From positions 1 through 64,000 of the forward strand of contig JAFVBR010000030.1 of assembly GCA_017479885.1 (NCBI GenBank): a stretch of 64,000 nt of DNA, written 5' to 3'. Below, one piece after another: positions 1 through 9,606 of the stretch. The stretch comes from Paludibacteraceae bacterium. GTDB lineage: Bacteria; Bacteroidota; Bacteroidia; Bacteroidales; Paludibacteraceae. Each line of letters opens with the position of its first letter. The first letter of the stretch is position 1. The translations under genes and the position numbers were made by a program. The notes under the pieces were generated by a model. It was not told the DNA's origin and did not search any database. It worked only from the letters and a program-made list of their open reading frames with translations.

Positions 1-68
1 CTTGCCAATTGTGCCATGGAGGGCATCATCATTGCTACCATGACAACCATGAGTAAAATTTTCTTCAT
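1..68 (-). CDS. N-terminus of a secreted protein, cut by the window edge
   Basis: Reading leftwards from an ATG at 68, the frame stays open to the edge and encodes a hydrophobic, methionine-rich signal peptide (MKKILLMVVMVAMMMPSMAQ) with a type I cleavage site near Ala-Gln. The mature protein lies outside the window, so no function can be given. It follows the BIG2/BACON lipoprotein gene by 54 bp on the same strand and is probably the next gene of that operon. Confidence 0.6.
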   Translation of the reverse strand, partial: MKKILLMVVMVAMMMPSMAQLA

Positions 69-122
69 AATTGCGCGCATTTATGTGGTTAATATTATTT
101 GCTTTATATATCCTGCGGGCTA

Positions 123-1313
123 TCAGTTCCCTGCCTGGTAGATTCCGTATCCGTAGTCACCGGAATAGAGATGAACCCGACATTCACGGGCCTTGCTAGT
201 AGTGTTTTTGTCGATTACAAGACTAAGCGTTGCATCTCCGCTCCCGGACATTGGAGTGAGGTGTGCCCATGAGTAGTCTCCTGAAAAGTACATATTCCAA
301 GTGGTATTGGAATAAAGTTTTGCAGAATACGTGCCTCCTGCTGCAGGCTTTTCCTGTACACCCCAGTATACATATAGGTAAACATAAGGATGCTGCTGGT
401 ATATTTCAAAAGTTGCTGTGGATTCACCATTCGAGAATACTATAGTGGACGTAGGATGATACACCACATCCGTTCCTTGTACCGGAGCAGAGGAGTTGTC
501 ACTCACTGCAACATCTATTGAATTCTCTGTCTGGTTGGATAATTTTACCATCTTCTCATTACTGCTTTCTGCAGTCCATTCCAGTTCGCTCGTTACATTA
601 ATTGTAAAAAACTCTCCTTTCATGGCAACAACCTTCCTCTCTATGTCAAGCGTAATAGGTTTGCCGGCTCTTTGTGCACGGGATATACTTAATGTTTCCT
701 TGCCTGATGTGCCATACGTAAAGGTGATGTTAGCAGTGGTTATCTTCACTTCAGTAGCAGCTGCCACAGTGACCTCAATGTCGCCGTTTCCCGTACCTGA
801 ATTAGATGACAAAGTAACCCACTCTGCATCAACCGACGCGCTCCACATGGTGTTGCTGGTGATTTCAATATTATACACACCTCCTGCAGCAGGGACGTCA
901 ATATTGTTTCTGCTGAGTGACAAAGTGGTTGCAGGGTCAGGATTCTCGGGGTTCTCAGGATTCTCAGGATTACTTGGATTAGTGGCTTTCACTACCTCAA
1001 CCTCGCATTCTGCAGTCAGTTTACCACAAGTCGCTGTAATTGTAGCTTTGCCTATTGCCTCAGCAGTCACTTTGCCGTTCTGATTGATCTTGGCAACTTT
1101 CTCTTTCGATGATTCCCACACGACTTCAGGGGCGCCGTCTTCTGCGGCTTCCGGCTCATATATGACCACTAACTGTTTCGACTCGCCTACCTCTAGAGTG
1201 AGTTTCTGTTTGCTCAGACTTATTTCTTTCAGCTCTACAGATGAGGGTTGAGAACTGCAACCGGCAAGCACTGCTGCCGCAATTGTAACTACAATAAATA
1301 ATAATTTTTTCAT
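123..1313 (-). CDS. BIG2/BACON-domain surface lipoprotein
   Basis: A 396-residue predicted lipoprotein with lipobox LAGC and Cys19 as the acylated residue. The mature part starts with a BIG2-type Ig fold (about 27-108), followed by a Pro/Asn/Glu linker built from repeated PEN units (about 111-127). Three BACON-like all-beta domains then follow (about 130-210, 220-305, 308-396), the first and last containing the typical AAGG-Y motif. BACON domains are known from Bacteroidales surface proteins, often glycan- or mucin-associated. The specific ligand cannot be read from sequence. It lies 18 bp behind the InlB-repeat protein gene and probably shares its promoter near 3873. The linker DNA (about 943-985) is a 9-bp tandem repeat and could vary in copy number. 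Confidence 0.8.
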   Translation of the reverse strand: MKKLLFIVVTIAAAVLAGCSSQPSSVELKEISLSKQKLTLEVGESKQLVVIYEPEAAEDGAPEVVWESSKEKVAKINQNGKVTAEAIGKATITATCGKLTAECEVEVVKATNPSNPENPENPENPDPATTLSLSRNNIDVPAAGGVYNIEITSNTMWSASVDAEWVTLSSNSGTGNGDIEVTVAAATEVKITTANITFTYGTSGKETLSISRAQRAGKPITLDIERKVVAMKGEFFTINVTSELEWTAESSNEKMVKLSNQTENSIDVAVSDNSSAPVQGTDVVYHPTSTIVFSNGESTATFEIYQQHPYVYLYVYWGVQEKPAAGGTYSAKLYSNTTWNMYFSGDYSWAHLTPMSGSGDATLSLVIDKNTTSKARECRVHLYSGDYGYGIYQAGN

Positions 1314-1331
1314 ACGACTACTATTTAATTA

Positions 1332-3824
1332 TCATTTTTCATTTTTAATACTTATTCCTTGTGCATTGTACACTCTGCCATCAGGAAGAACTATCTGCAT
1401 CGTGCCGTCAACTATTTGTTTTCTTGCAACTCTTTGCTTTGCACTTATACTTTCCACTGCCGTACCTTCTATGTACACAGGTTTAAGTGTCAAATTGCCT
1501 GTTACGTTACAATAATCTCCGTCCCAACCAGTGAAGGTATATCCTTCGCGTACCAGCATCTGCGGAGGAGTGGCATTTTCCCCTTCGGGCACTTGCTGGG
1601 TAACAATCACACTACCTTCATAGTCAAGGAAAGTGACATCATATACCGGCACGTCAGGTCTTTGTTCATACCATGCCGTGAACGACATATTCTCCGTAAC
1701 GCAGGTGAATCCGTAATCATCATATTCACTATTGGCGTAGGTCTTTTTCCATCCTCGGAAAATATATCCTTCTTTTTTAGGAACTTCTGGGGCTTGAGCA
1801 CTACCGCTACACTTGACGGCCTGATTCGGCCACTCTAAACCATCAGCAATGAACCTTACTGTAAACTCTCTCACAGATATTGTCATCGTTTCTTTCATAC
1901 CTAACATAATCACATACTGACCTCTTTCGTCACTCCCCTGCAAGTACGGTTTCTGCTGAAAATAATTGGGACAATGGAATAACAATTCGCAGTCTGTACT
2001 ACCTTCTGAAGTGACTATGCGCAACGTATCAAGCTCATACACAGGTATAACTGAATAAGTTCCGGTGAAAGTGAAGTTGTTGTTACTTATTTGCACAGGT
2101 CTTTCCGCCATCACAGTCAGTGGATGCCATATGTCGTATTCAAGTACATTTGAGTATGCTGCGGCAACACTATAACCCGTCACTTTGAAACGGAATGCAG
2201 TCTTACTCTTGTTGGAATAGGTAGAGCCTATCTGCTCTGTATAGTTTATCCATTTGCCGTTCCTGGCTTCGCTGTCTGTCAGGGTTGCCACTTTCTCTGA
2301 ACCCCAGTTGATTATCTCTCCGCTGGAGTTGTATGTGGCACGCTCGAAGAATACTGTAGCAGACTTAGCTGCTTGCACAAATGCCATTACACCTATTTCA
2401 TCACCCTCCATTGCATTGCTTGCACTACCGGCAAAGCCTTCTCCATGTGTTATCTCATAAGCATATTCATCCCCTGTTGTCGTTTTGTGCGACACAAGTT
2501 CCATGCTGAGTTCGTACCCGTCCACTTTGTATGAAGCATATATTTTTCTGTCAGAGGTCACATCCTTATATTCGCCTTGCCAACCTGCGAAGGTCATGCC
2601 TGCTATTGTCGGATTGGCAGGAGGAGTGGCATCTTCTCCACAATGCAACGTTTCGCTCTTGAGTACACTGCCATCGGCATTGATGAATCTGACTTCATAA
2701 TTGTTGATGTACATGCCACATTCAACTGCACATGCCGGCATGGTTATTTCATACTTACTCTCACCCGTCTGCTTCATTCCCACCGGCAAATTGGCGGTGA
2801 AGAAAGGTTTCATGCATTTGTCTTCTGTGTCAATCACGAACTTCTCGCCTGCATCGTATAATTTGTCACCTAATTTGAGACTCTCAAACGGATAACGGAA
2901 GTGGACAAATATAGCCTCTGAAGTGTCCCTGCGACCATGAGCTCCGGGGTAGTCGGCATTGAAACTGCTCGTCTCACTCACTAAACGAAACCAACGCGGA
3001 TACTCACCGTCGCGGTTGAAGGTATATTTACAATGTAAATTAAGTCCGGTTTTGGCTTCGGCGGTCTGAATCTCCCCTGCATCGACCACCTGCCAGTTTT
3101 TCTTGTCTGTACTGCTCTCCCATGTGTAGTAGAAGCCGTCGTCGGCATGCACAGACATATTGATGTATGATTTGCCTTCGTACTCAACGAAAAATTCGGT
3201 ATTTACCGGCACTTCACTCAGTATTGAACGCTTGTTGATGTCGTATCCGTTTATGAGCCAGCAGTTTTGTTTGTTCTCCTCGTCAGAATAATATGAGGTA
3301 TATTCACCTGTTACTTTGTCTTTATAGCGCGGCTCCACAATGACGTGTATGCCCTCTTCCGCAGGGTAAAAGAAAAAAGAGAACTTTTTATATGCTTCAT
3401 ATATCTGCGAACGCAACTTGCTGCCGGAAACGGTATGCTTCCCGCCGTACGACTTGTTGGCATTATGCTCAAGATAGAGAGGCAGTTCTGCATGATACGT
3501 AACCAATTCATAGTCATCATCATTTTCAGTACTTATCCCGCCGTATTCGTATCTTTGGGGACTATGCCCGTCAAGCAGCACATGGTACAAACCTATTGAA
3601 GGATAGAAATGATACAGATGCACTATGTACATTCTGTCCAGTTGCTGGTTTTTTTGGAAATAGTCATAGAAGGTCAGGTCAAACGTCTTGTAATCGAAAT
3701 GATAATCAGTGATGTATTTGGGTACATCTATCGTATCTACACGTACCACTTCTCTTCCTCCGGGCGTAGCAAACATCAATGTTGCATACACCGTCAGCAA
3801 CAATGAAAACAATACTTTTTTCAT
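1332..3824 (-). CDS. secreted InlB B-repeat protein with Bacteroidales C-terminal tail
   Basis: An 830-residue exported protein with a type I signal peptide (residues 1-20, ending MFATPGG). It carries three InlB/Flg_new (Listeria-Bacteroides) repeats, recognisable by GxxF-GW plus an aromatic: one near residues 378-432 and two near 665-790. The rest is beta-rich and unassigned. The last 35 residues (VDGTMQIVLPDGRVYNAQG) form a compact tail of the type Bacteroidales secreted proteins carry at the C-terminus. A very similar tail ends the LRR protein at 59771. I infer a role in surface sorting or anchoring, unproven. It is the first gene of an operon with the downstream BACON lipoprotein. A perfect TATCTTTG -7 element sits about 50 bp upstream of the start. 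Confidence 0.75.
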   Translation of the reverse strand: MKKVLFSLLLTVYATLMFATPGGREVVRVDTIDVPKYITDYHFDYKTFDLTFYDYFQKNQQLDRMYIVHLYHFYPSIGLYHVLLDGHSPQRYEYGGISTENDDDYELVTYHAELPLYLEHNANKSYGGKHTVSGSKLRSQIYEAYKKFSFFFYPAEEGIHVIVEPRYKDKVTGEYTSYYSDEENKQNCWLINGYDINKRSILSEVPVNTEFFVEYEGKSYINMSVHADDGFYYTWESSTDKKNWQVVDAGEIQTAEAKTGLNLHCKYTFNRDGEYPRWFRLVSETSSFNADYPGAHGRRDTSEAIFVHFRYPFESLKLGDKLYDAGEKFVIDTEDKCMKPFFTANLPVGMKQTGESKYEITMPACAVECGMYINNYEVRFINADGSVLKSETLHCGEDATPPANPTIAGMTFAGWQGEYKDVTSDRKIYASYKVDGYELSMELVSHKTTTGDEYAYEITHGEGFAGSASNAMEGDEIGVMAFVQAAKSATVFFERATYNSSGEIINWGSEKVATLTDSEARNGKWINYTEQIGSTYSNKSKTAFRFKVTGYSVAAAYSNVLEYDIWHPLTVMAERPVQISNNNFTFTGTYSVIPVYELDTLRIVTSEGSTDCELLFHCPNYFQQKPYLQGSDERGQYVIMLGMKETMTISVREFTVRFIADGLEWPNQAVKCSGSAQAPEVPKKEGYIFRGWKKTYANSEYDDYGFTCVTENMSFTAWYEQRPDVPVYDVTFLDYEGSVIVTQQVPEGENATPPQMLVREGYTFTGWDGDYCNVTGNLTLKPVYIEGTAVESISAKQRVARKQIVDGTMQIVLPDGRVYNAQGISIKNEK

Positions 3825-3872
3825 ACTTTACATTATTATACTTACACGCTAACTAATATTCTATTTGCGCTG

Positions 3873-3880
3873 CAAAGATA
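3873..3880 (-). promoter_or_regulatory. Bacteroidales -7 promoter element for the InlB-repeat operon
   Basis: Minus strand reads TATCTTTG, matching TAnnTTTG, about 50 nt before the start at 3824. There is no clear TTTG at -33. The nearest candidate is the GTTG at 3903-3906, 22 bp away. Confidence 0.55.
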
Positions 3881-3945
3881 CTATGTTTTTATCGTTGTCA
3901 GTCAACATATTCAGTCAATCTGCATGCTTCTGTCTGCATTTTTCG

Positions 3946-5688
3946 TCATTCAGCGTCAGCAACACCGTTTTCAAGAGTCTGTTCACGATAACGAGAGGGG
4001 GTCAGTCCGTAAAACCTATGAAAGGTACGGGTGAAACTGCCGGCATCGGCAAAGCCGCAACGCATAGCAATCTCTGCCACTGCGAGGTCGGTCTGAGCCA
4101 GCAATTCAGCAGCTTTCTCCATCTGTATGGCAAGAATAAATGCCTTGGGCGAATCACCTGTGGCACCAAGCATGCGCCGGCGGAAGGTGCTCACACTGAT
4201 ATGCATTGCGTCTGCCAGATGTTCCACACTGAACTCACCTTTGCTCAAACCCTCGTTCACATGCTCCACCACCCTGGCAAGGAACAACTTGTCGTCCGCC
4301 TCTGCTACAGGTATATCGTCTGCCTTGGGATTACTTCCGAGTTCTTTAATATTCTGCACATTTCGCCTTGCTCTTGACTGTTTGCGAAGCACCTCCACTT
4401 CATTCAGCAAATCGTTGAAATGCTGCAATTGGCGCCTCTGTTGATATTTGTAGAACAACCACGACAATAGGGCAAGCAGACAAAACAGACAAATTATCAG
4501 CACCATCATACGTATGTACTGCACCCGCTGATGCTTGTTGAGTTGCTGCAAAATGTCGTTTTCATATTTGGCTGCATACTGCGACAACTGCTGATGCGTC
4601 TCGCGGTCGTATATTGAGTCTCGCAAATGCTCAAACCTGTCGCCATGAATGAGCGCCTCTTGCGGATTGATTCCTCTCAATGTTTCACGCAAGCCTTTGC
4701 GCGAATGACTTTCGTTGTAAAGGTCATGCTGGGCAAGAAATATATCAAGTGCCTTGTAGTAATAGTCTGCACCCTCCTGATTCTTTCCCTGCACATACAT
4801 AAGGTCGCCCATCTGGTTGTAGGCAATGCCAAGAGAATGCAGGTCCCCACATTCTCCAAGTACCGGAATTGCTTCATTCAGATTTTGCTCTGCTTCTTTG
4901 TATCGTTCAAGCGATGTCAGTGCTGACGCACGTTGTGTCTGCCGGACTGCGGCTTTCTCCTTTCTGCCCAACTGTTGCTCTATCTCCAATGCACGAGTGG
5001 CATAATCCAAAGTCTGCTCGGGGATATTCTTGTGCTGGTAAACTTCCGACGCCATACCATAGATTACCGCCAAACGGGCTGGATTGTCTGCCTGCTTGCA
5101 ATAGTCTATTGCCTTTAATACGTATTTCTCTGCCTCATCTGCCTGGCGCATACTCATATATATGCCTGCCAACGTATTAAACGACGAGGCTATATTGTCC
5201 GCATTCCCGCTTTCTATGTCCAACTCATTACATTGCCGCGCATATACTGCAGCCTTGTCAAACTCACCCAAACGCACATACACCAGTCCCAATAGTGAGG
5301 CACAGTCAGCCTCCATCTGTTTGTCACCGGCCGCCTTGCATAGCGGTAACGAACGCAAGCCGTATTGCTCGGCATTGACATAATCCTGCTTGTCGTAATA
5401 GTACTCCGCCGCCCAATACCACACAGTGGCACAAAGCGAGTCATGAGATGCGTCACGCGGCATCACAATCAAGTACTCAGTAAACTGTTCATTGTCAAGA
5501 CTAACGAAAAACTTGTTGGCATACACTGCTTCAGGCTTGTGGTTGAAGGAGGCAAGTGCAGACTGAACATCCGCAGCAGACATACAAAAACTATATGCAA
5601 AAAACGTCAGAAACAGCAACCAATATCTTTTGCAGCCTATCGTTTTTGCTGCAAGGCAGGATATCATATTGTTTATCAAAGGTATCAT
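3946..5688 (-). CDS. TPR - membrane segment - AraC-type regulator
   Basis: A 580-residue regulator of the Bacteroidales type: an N-terminal hydrophobic export segment (about 20-38), periplasmic TPR repeats (about 60-345), one membrane helix (about 398-417, MMVLIICLFCLLALLSWLFY), a basic coiled segment, and a C-terminal AraC/XylS DNA-binding domain (about 475-575, containing MRCGFADAGSFTRTFHRFYG). The layout suggests that periplasmic sensing is passed across the inner membrane to the HTH. The signal is unknown. It stops about 65 bp before the -7 element of the InlB-repeat operon, so that operon is the obvious candidate target. The first ATG is uncertain because a second in-frame Met lies seven codons later. 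A TATCTTTG element (5737-5744) precedes it. Confidence 0.85.
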   Translation of the reverse strand: MIPLINNMISCLAAKTIGCKRYWLLFLTFFAYSFCMSAADVQSALASFNHKPEAVYANKFFVSLDNEQFTEYLIVMPRDASHDSLCATVWYWAAEYYYDKQDYVNAEQYGLRSLPLCKAAGDKQMEADCASLLGLVYVRLGEFDKAAVYARQCNELDIESGNADNIASSFNTLAGIYMSMRQADEAEKYVLKAIDYCKQADNPARLAVIYGMASEVYQHKNIPEQTLDYATRALEIEQQLGRKEKAAVRQTQRASALTSLERYKEAEQNLNEAIPVLGECGDLHSLGIAYNQMGDLMYVQGKNQEGADYYYKALDIFLAQHDLYNESHSRKGLRETLRGINPQEALIHGDRFEHLRDSIYDRETHQQLSQYAAKYENDILQQLNKHQRVQYIRMMVLIICLFCLLALLSWLFYKYQQRRQLQHFNDLLNEVEVLRKQSRARRNVQNIKELGSNPKADDIPVAEADDKLFLARVVEHVNEGLSKGEFSVEHLADAMHISVSTFRRRMLGATGDSPKAFILAIQMEKAAELLAQTDLAVAEIAMRCGFADAGSFTRTFHRFYGLTPSRYREQTLENGVADAE

Positions 5689-6288
5689 ATATAATGACTA
5701 AGAATAATAAAACAAATTCTCATATATTTTGATTTGCAAAGATAATGCTTTTTTTAATAAATTAACCATACAAATTCGTTCAACAATTCAATATTTCTTA
5801 ACAAAATTCACCAAAATACACTTTAAGATGCAAAAATATGTTCTCCAACATAATCTGAAGCACAACCTTAGTGCAATTTTGCAAGGTAAATACACAAAAC
5901 CGCCATGCACAGTAGCACGGCGGTTTGAAAATAGGAGTATATGCTGACTATTAAAGTTTGGTTAGACAAAATCTGATCAATATTCCTTACGGCACTTTAA
6001 TCTATAAATCTGCTAATATTTTCCAAGTGCAAAATTACTTCAAAAACCGATAATGCATTTAGCATTATCTTACAAAATAAGTACTTTACAATTGACATTT
6101 TCGCACAAAATACGATGAATATCCCCCTTAATAATCCTAATTAAGAAGCACTCATTGTTGCACAAAACACATAGAACATACTGAACCGAAGGCTATATAT
6201 AAGAATGTTATTACTCCGAGATACAAGAGATAGATTATAGACAGTTCGGAGATTAGACTAACTTATTGCCAGCCGATGCCAAAGGAAA
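5689..6288. other. 600-bp AT-rich intergenic region
   Basis: No convincing gene. It holds a TATCTTTG -7 element on the minus strand at 5737-5744 (probable promoter of the AraC regulator), a stem-loop at 5897-5926, and a second minus-strand -7 match (TAATTTTG) at 6030-6037. These could delimit a short RNA. A 6-bp inverted repeat (CTCCGA 6214-6219, TCGGAG 6246-6251) lies close to the 3' end of the DUF5686 gene. Confidence 0.5.
5897..5926 (-). terminator. stem-loop, probable terminator
   Basis: Arms AAACCGCC and GGCGGTTT pair perfectly over 8 bp, extended by 3 bp after one mismatch. On the minus strand the stem is followed by a T-rich stretch (TTTTGTGTATTT). It lies about 360 bp past the DUF5686 stop, so it either ends that operon late or ends a short separate transcript. 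Confidence 0.45.
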
Positions 6289-8709
6289 TTACAATCCGAG
6301 ACTGAACCGTGCACGTATACCCCACCACGGAGTAGCGGTGTTTTTGAAGTCGGACAAGCGGAAAACGGCATATACGTCCGCTACTCGCAATATATTGCCT
6401 ATACCTATGCCCGCCTCTGCATAAGGCACACGCATTTGCCCCATTCCATCGGGAAATTCTACCACCTCCCTATGTTTCGAACTGAGTGTCCCGTATGCTA
6501 TCTTCGCCTCCACCAGCTCCCTTAGGTGCAGACGCTGAATGAAAGGAATACGGTTGAACAGCACCCCTTGCATATTCCAGTGCACGTGCGCATACACAAA
6601 ACGGTCGGCAGCATACTGATAACTATTCATCAGCGTGAAGCGGTAGGGGTCGTAGGTGTAGCTCTGGTTGCCCACAAAATGTTCGAGTAGCGGATAAGGC
6701 ACTTCGCCGAACACCATTCCTGCCTGCAGTGCATAATCAAGCCTCCCCATCATACCAAGCGAAACAGTCTGCTGCAGTTGAACAGTGAGTCTTGCATACA
6801 GGTTGGCACCGTCATAATACTTCTCTTTTATGCCGTACTGCTTGTCAAGCTGCCAAGTGCCGGCCTCTGCCACTAATCTGACCACAGGCAAAGTGCTGCG
6901 TACGCGGTATCGGCGCATGAAGAAGTCTATCTTCTTCTCCTGCCATCCAAGGCGCACAGAAGCCTGCAACGTGCGGAAACGGTAGCTGGAGATGTTGTGA
7001 TAGCCTACGTACGGCGAGCCGTAACCCATCCTGCCCATGCTGAAACTCAGTTTGGTCTCCACGTTGTCGGTCCACTCGTTCTCCATCCACACTCTGAACT
7101 CGCGCTTGCGTGTCTCGGTGTTCGCCGCCTGATTCTGATAACGTATGCCGCCGAACACCATGTGTGCAAAGTCCTGGTCGGCATAGAAGATATCGTTCTC
7201 ACGTAGCAGAAAATACGCCTCCGAAAGGTCGCTCTTGGCATAGTGGTCCCAATACCATGCACCTATCAGATGTCTCCGCTCTGCGGGCAATAGCACCCGT
7301 ATCTGACCCTTGCCCTTCAGCGCTCTGTCGCGAAAACCGTATGCCACATAGCCCGACAACTCCACGTTCTTCCATAGTTTCTCGTTGGTCGTAAGCGGAA
7401 TACCTAAATGAAATCCCTCCTGCCTGCTGCCGCCGAGCAGCTCGACCGCATTGCCTATATCCACTTTCTCTCCCGTAGGTATATTGCCTGTGTTGATGAT
7501 GTGTGCCAGCGTCTTCCCAAGGCGGAATATCACAGAGTTCTCCAACTGCACCAACGCCGAGTCAACCTGATTCTCCACCACTGTATCTCTCACTGCCTCA
7601 GCCGTTTCTGCTGTTCCGCGACTCGTGGCGGTTGTCTGTATGTCCCGCTTGAGAAGCACTGTCGGAAACACATGCGACGTATCAGCCTTGATGGCAAAGT
7701 CGAATATCATCGACAACTTCTCCGTTGTCGGACAGAGTGTCTCGTCGTAGGTCTGGTTCACCCGCAGCGAGGTCAGATAGTTAAGCCCCACTTCGCGCGG
7801 CACGCTCACACTGATGCTTCTTATTCCCATCGTGGCGGAGTCTATTTGCATCTCGCCGTTGAAAGAAGGTTCATACGGGTTCTTGCTGCGGAAATGAACT
7901 GTATATGTTTTCCCGATGGAATCAGCAGAAATACTGTCTGCAAGGTAGTATTTGTAATGGCTGTTGCCCGACGATGCGAGAGGGGAGATGAAGCTCTTGC
8001 CGAACACCGACAGCGTATTCCTGTAGAAGTCGAAATACTCAGGCAGTCCTTCCAGCAGCAGACGGTAGTCGGTATCGGTCAGCATCACGCTCTTCTCCTC
8101 CGGAGAGGATATCTCTTCTCTCACCCCTCCTGTCATACGGCTCTCCGAGCGGCTGTAGTACAGAGGCAGCACAAGCGTACTGTCCTCGGCAGTAAACATG
8201 CCCGACTGCAGACTTCTCCATAACAGGCGCTGAAGGTGTTTCTGACGTATGTCGCTTATGAACAGACTCTTCTGCTCGGCGCGGGTATAGCTCACGCCTG
8301 CATGCTGCATCACATCATTCTCCTGCCTGCGGCTGCGTACCTGCTCCATCAGTGCCAAAGCAGGGTTCTCGCCCGGCACAATGAACACATCCTGAAGCAC
8401 TGTGTTCTGCTCCTCCAACTCTACTTCTATTCCCACATACTGACCCGGCTCTATCTGGAATTTCTGCTTCTTGTAACCCACTGCCGACACTATCAGTGTA
8501 CGCTTCTTGTCAAGGTCGGTGCGCACCATATACATGCCCTCCGCATTGGTTGCGCAACCTGTATCAGTGTTTTTGTACCACACGTTCGCATTCTCTATAG
8601 GCATGCCTGTTGTGGCATCGCGCACACTGCCTACCACTATGGTCTCGTCCGCCATACATGACAGACATATATTGCCAAGTATAAATATGAATAAAGCGAG
8701 ACGTTTCAA
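6289..8709 (-). CDS. DUF5686-family outer membrane protein with carboxypeptidase-regulatory-like domain
   Basis: An 806-residue exported protein: signal peptide (1-20), a CarboxypepD_reg-like beta-sandwich (about 24-105, motif DATTGMPIENANVW), then a DUF5686 body that finishes as a predicted outer-membrane beta-barrel ending in an aromatic-rich strand (WWGIRARFSLGL). Family members are abundant in Bacteroidota and of unknown function. The plug-like N-terminal domain resembles those of TonB-dependent proteins. Its start overlaps the xerD stop by 4 bp (8706-8709), so translation is probably coupled and it is the last gene of the rbfA operon. Confidence 0.8.
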   Translation of the reverse strand: MKRLALFIFILGNICLSCMADETIVVGSVRDATTGMPIENANVWYKNTDTGCATNAEGMYMVRTDLDKKRTLIVSAVGYKKQKFQIEPGQYVGIEVELEEQNTVLQDVFIVPGENPALALMEQVRSRRQENDVMQHAGVSYTRAEQKSLFISDIRQKHLQRLLWRSLQSGMFTAEDSTLVLPLYYSRSESRMTGGVREEISSPEEKSVMLTDTDYRLLLEGLPEYFDFYRNTLSVFGKSFISPLASSGNSHYKYYLADSISADSIGKTYTVHFRSKNPYEPSFNGEMQIDSATMGIRSISVSVPREVGLNYLTSLRVNQTYDETLCPTTEKLSMIFDFAIKADTSHVFPTVLLKRDIQTTATSRGTAETAEAVRDTVVENQVDSALVQLENSVIFRLGKTLAHIINTGNIPTGEKVDIGNAVELLGGSRQEGFHLGIPLTTNEKLWKNVELSGYVAYGFRDRALKGKGQIRVLLPAERRHLIGAWYWDHYAKSDLSEAYFLLRENDIFYADQDFAHMVFGGIRYQNQAANTETRKREFRVWMENEWTDNVETKLSFSMGRMGYGSPYVGYHNISSYRFRTLQASVRLGWQEKKIDFFMRRYRVRSTLPVVRLVAEAGTWQLDKQYGIKEKYYDGANLYARLTVQLQQTVSLGMMGRLDYALQAGMVFGEVPYPLLEHFVGNQSYTYDPYRFTLMNSYQYAADRFVYAHVHWNMQGVLFNRIPFIQRLHLRELVEAKIAYGTLSSKHREVVEFPDGMGQMRVPYAEAGIGIGNILRVADVYAVFRLSDFKNTATPWWGIRARFSLGL

Positions 8710-9602
8710 TTACGGCGGTTCTTGGGATGAAACTTCAATATCGCATTCCGCAGATCCTGCACATCAATATGAGTGTAAATCTCGGTTGTGGTTATGCTCT
8801 CGTGCCCGAGCAACTGCTGTATGATGCGCAGGTCGGCACCGTTCTGAAGCAGATGCGTGGCAAAGCTGTGTCTCAGTGTATGAGGGGAGATATTCTTCCT
8901 TATACCCGCCTCTTCAGCCAGTGTCTTTATTATGTGGAAAATCATTGAGCGTGTCAGCCCTCTGCCGTAGCGGTTGAGAAAGGCATAGTCGGAATAGTCG
9001 GGTTTGACGTCAAGAAGCGCCCTGTCAGCCATCCATAGCCCGAACTGCTTCTCCGCTTCCGGAGATACGGGCACCAAGCGTTGTTTGCTGCCCTTGCCTT
9101 CCACCAGCATATAGCCTTCCTCATGGTACATATTGCTCAGTTTCAGCGTCACCAGTTCGCTCACCCGCAGACCCGAACCGTATAGCATCTCTATTATAGC
9201 CCTGTTGCGCCGCCCTTCGGGCTTGCTCATGTCTATAGCCGCTATCATTCGGTCTATCTCATCTACCGACAGCACCTCGGGCAGGTGCTCGCCCAGTTTG
9301 GGCGACTCCAACAGTTCCGACGGGTCCTTGTCGATATACTTGTTATAAAGCAGAAAGCGGTAGAAGGAACGTATGCCCGATATTATCCTTGCCTGCGAAC
9401 GCGGGTTGGTGTCAGTCTTGAACTGTGTGTACAGAAACTCCTGCAGCTGCAGGAACGTGGCGTTCTTCGGCTCTATGCCGTTGCTCTCACAATAGCTGCG
9501 CAACTTCTCAAGGTCCTGCTCGTAACCCTCCACTGTGTTGTCCGAGAGCGACCGCTCAAGCTTGAGATAAGTGTGATATTGTCTGTACAGCACCGACTGC
9601 AT
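8706..9602 (-). CDS. xerD: tyrosine recombinase XerD
   Basis: A 298-residue site-specific recombinase. An N-terminal SAM-like core-binding domain (about 3-90) precedes the catalytic domain, with the full set Arg146 (GSGLRVSEL), Lys170 (EGKGSKQR), His241/Arg244 (HTLRHSFATHLL), His267 (LGHES) and the nucleophile Tyr276 (IYTH). Length and motifs match chromosomal XerC/XerD dimer-resolution recombinases rather than phage or transposon integrases. The housekeeping operon context agrees. Assignment to XerD rather than XerC is from overall resemblance and is less certain. Confidence 0.88.
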   Translation of the reverse strand: MQSVLYRQYHTYLKLERSLSDNTVEGYEQDLEKLRSYCESNGIEPKNATFLQLQEFLYTQFKTDTNPRSQARIISGIRSFYRFLLYNKYIDKDPSELLESPKLGEHLPEVLSVDEIDRMIAAIDMSKPEGRRNRAIIEMLYGSGLRVSELVTLKLSNMYHEEGYMLVEGKGSKQRLVPVSPEAEKQFGLWMADRALLDVKPDYSDYAFLNRYGRGLTRSMIFHIIKTLAEEAGIRKNISPHTLRHSFATHLLQNGADLRIIQQLLGHESITTTEIYTHIDVQDLRNAILKFHPKNRRN

Positions 9603-9606
9603 CGTC

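Noticed and set aside
8706..9602. xerD as a mobile-element integrase
   Set aside because: It lies in a tight housekeeping operon (4-bp gap and 4-bp overlap), has XerC/D length, and there are no att-like repeats or cargo around it.
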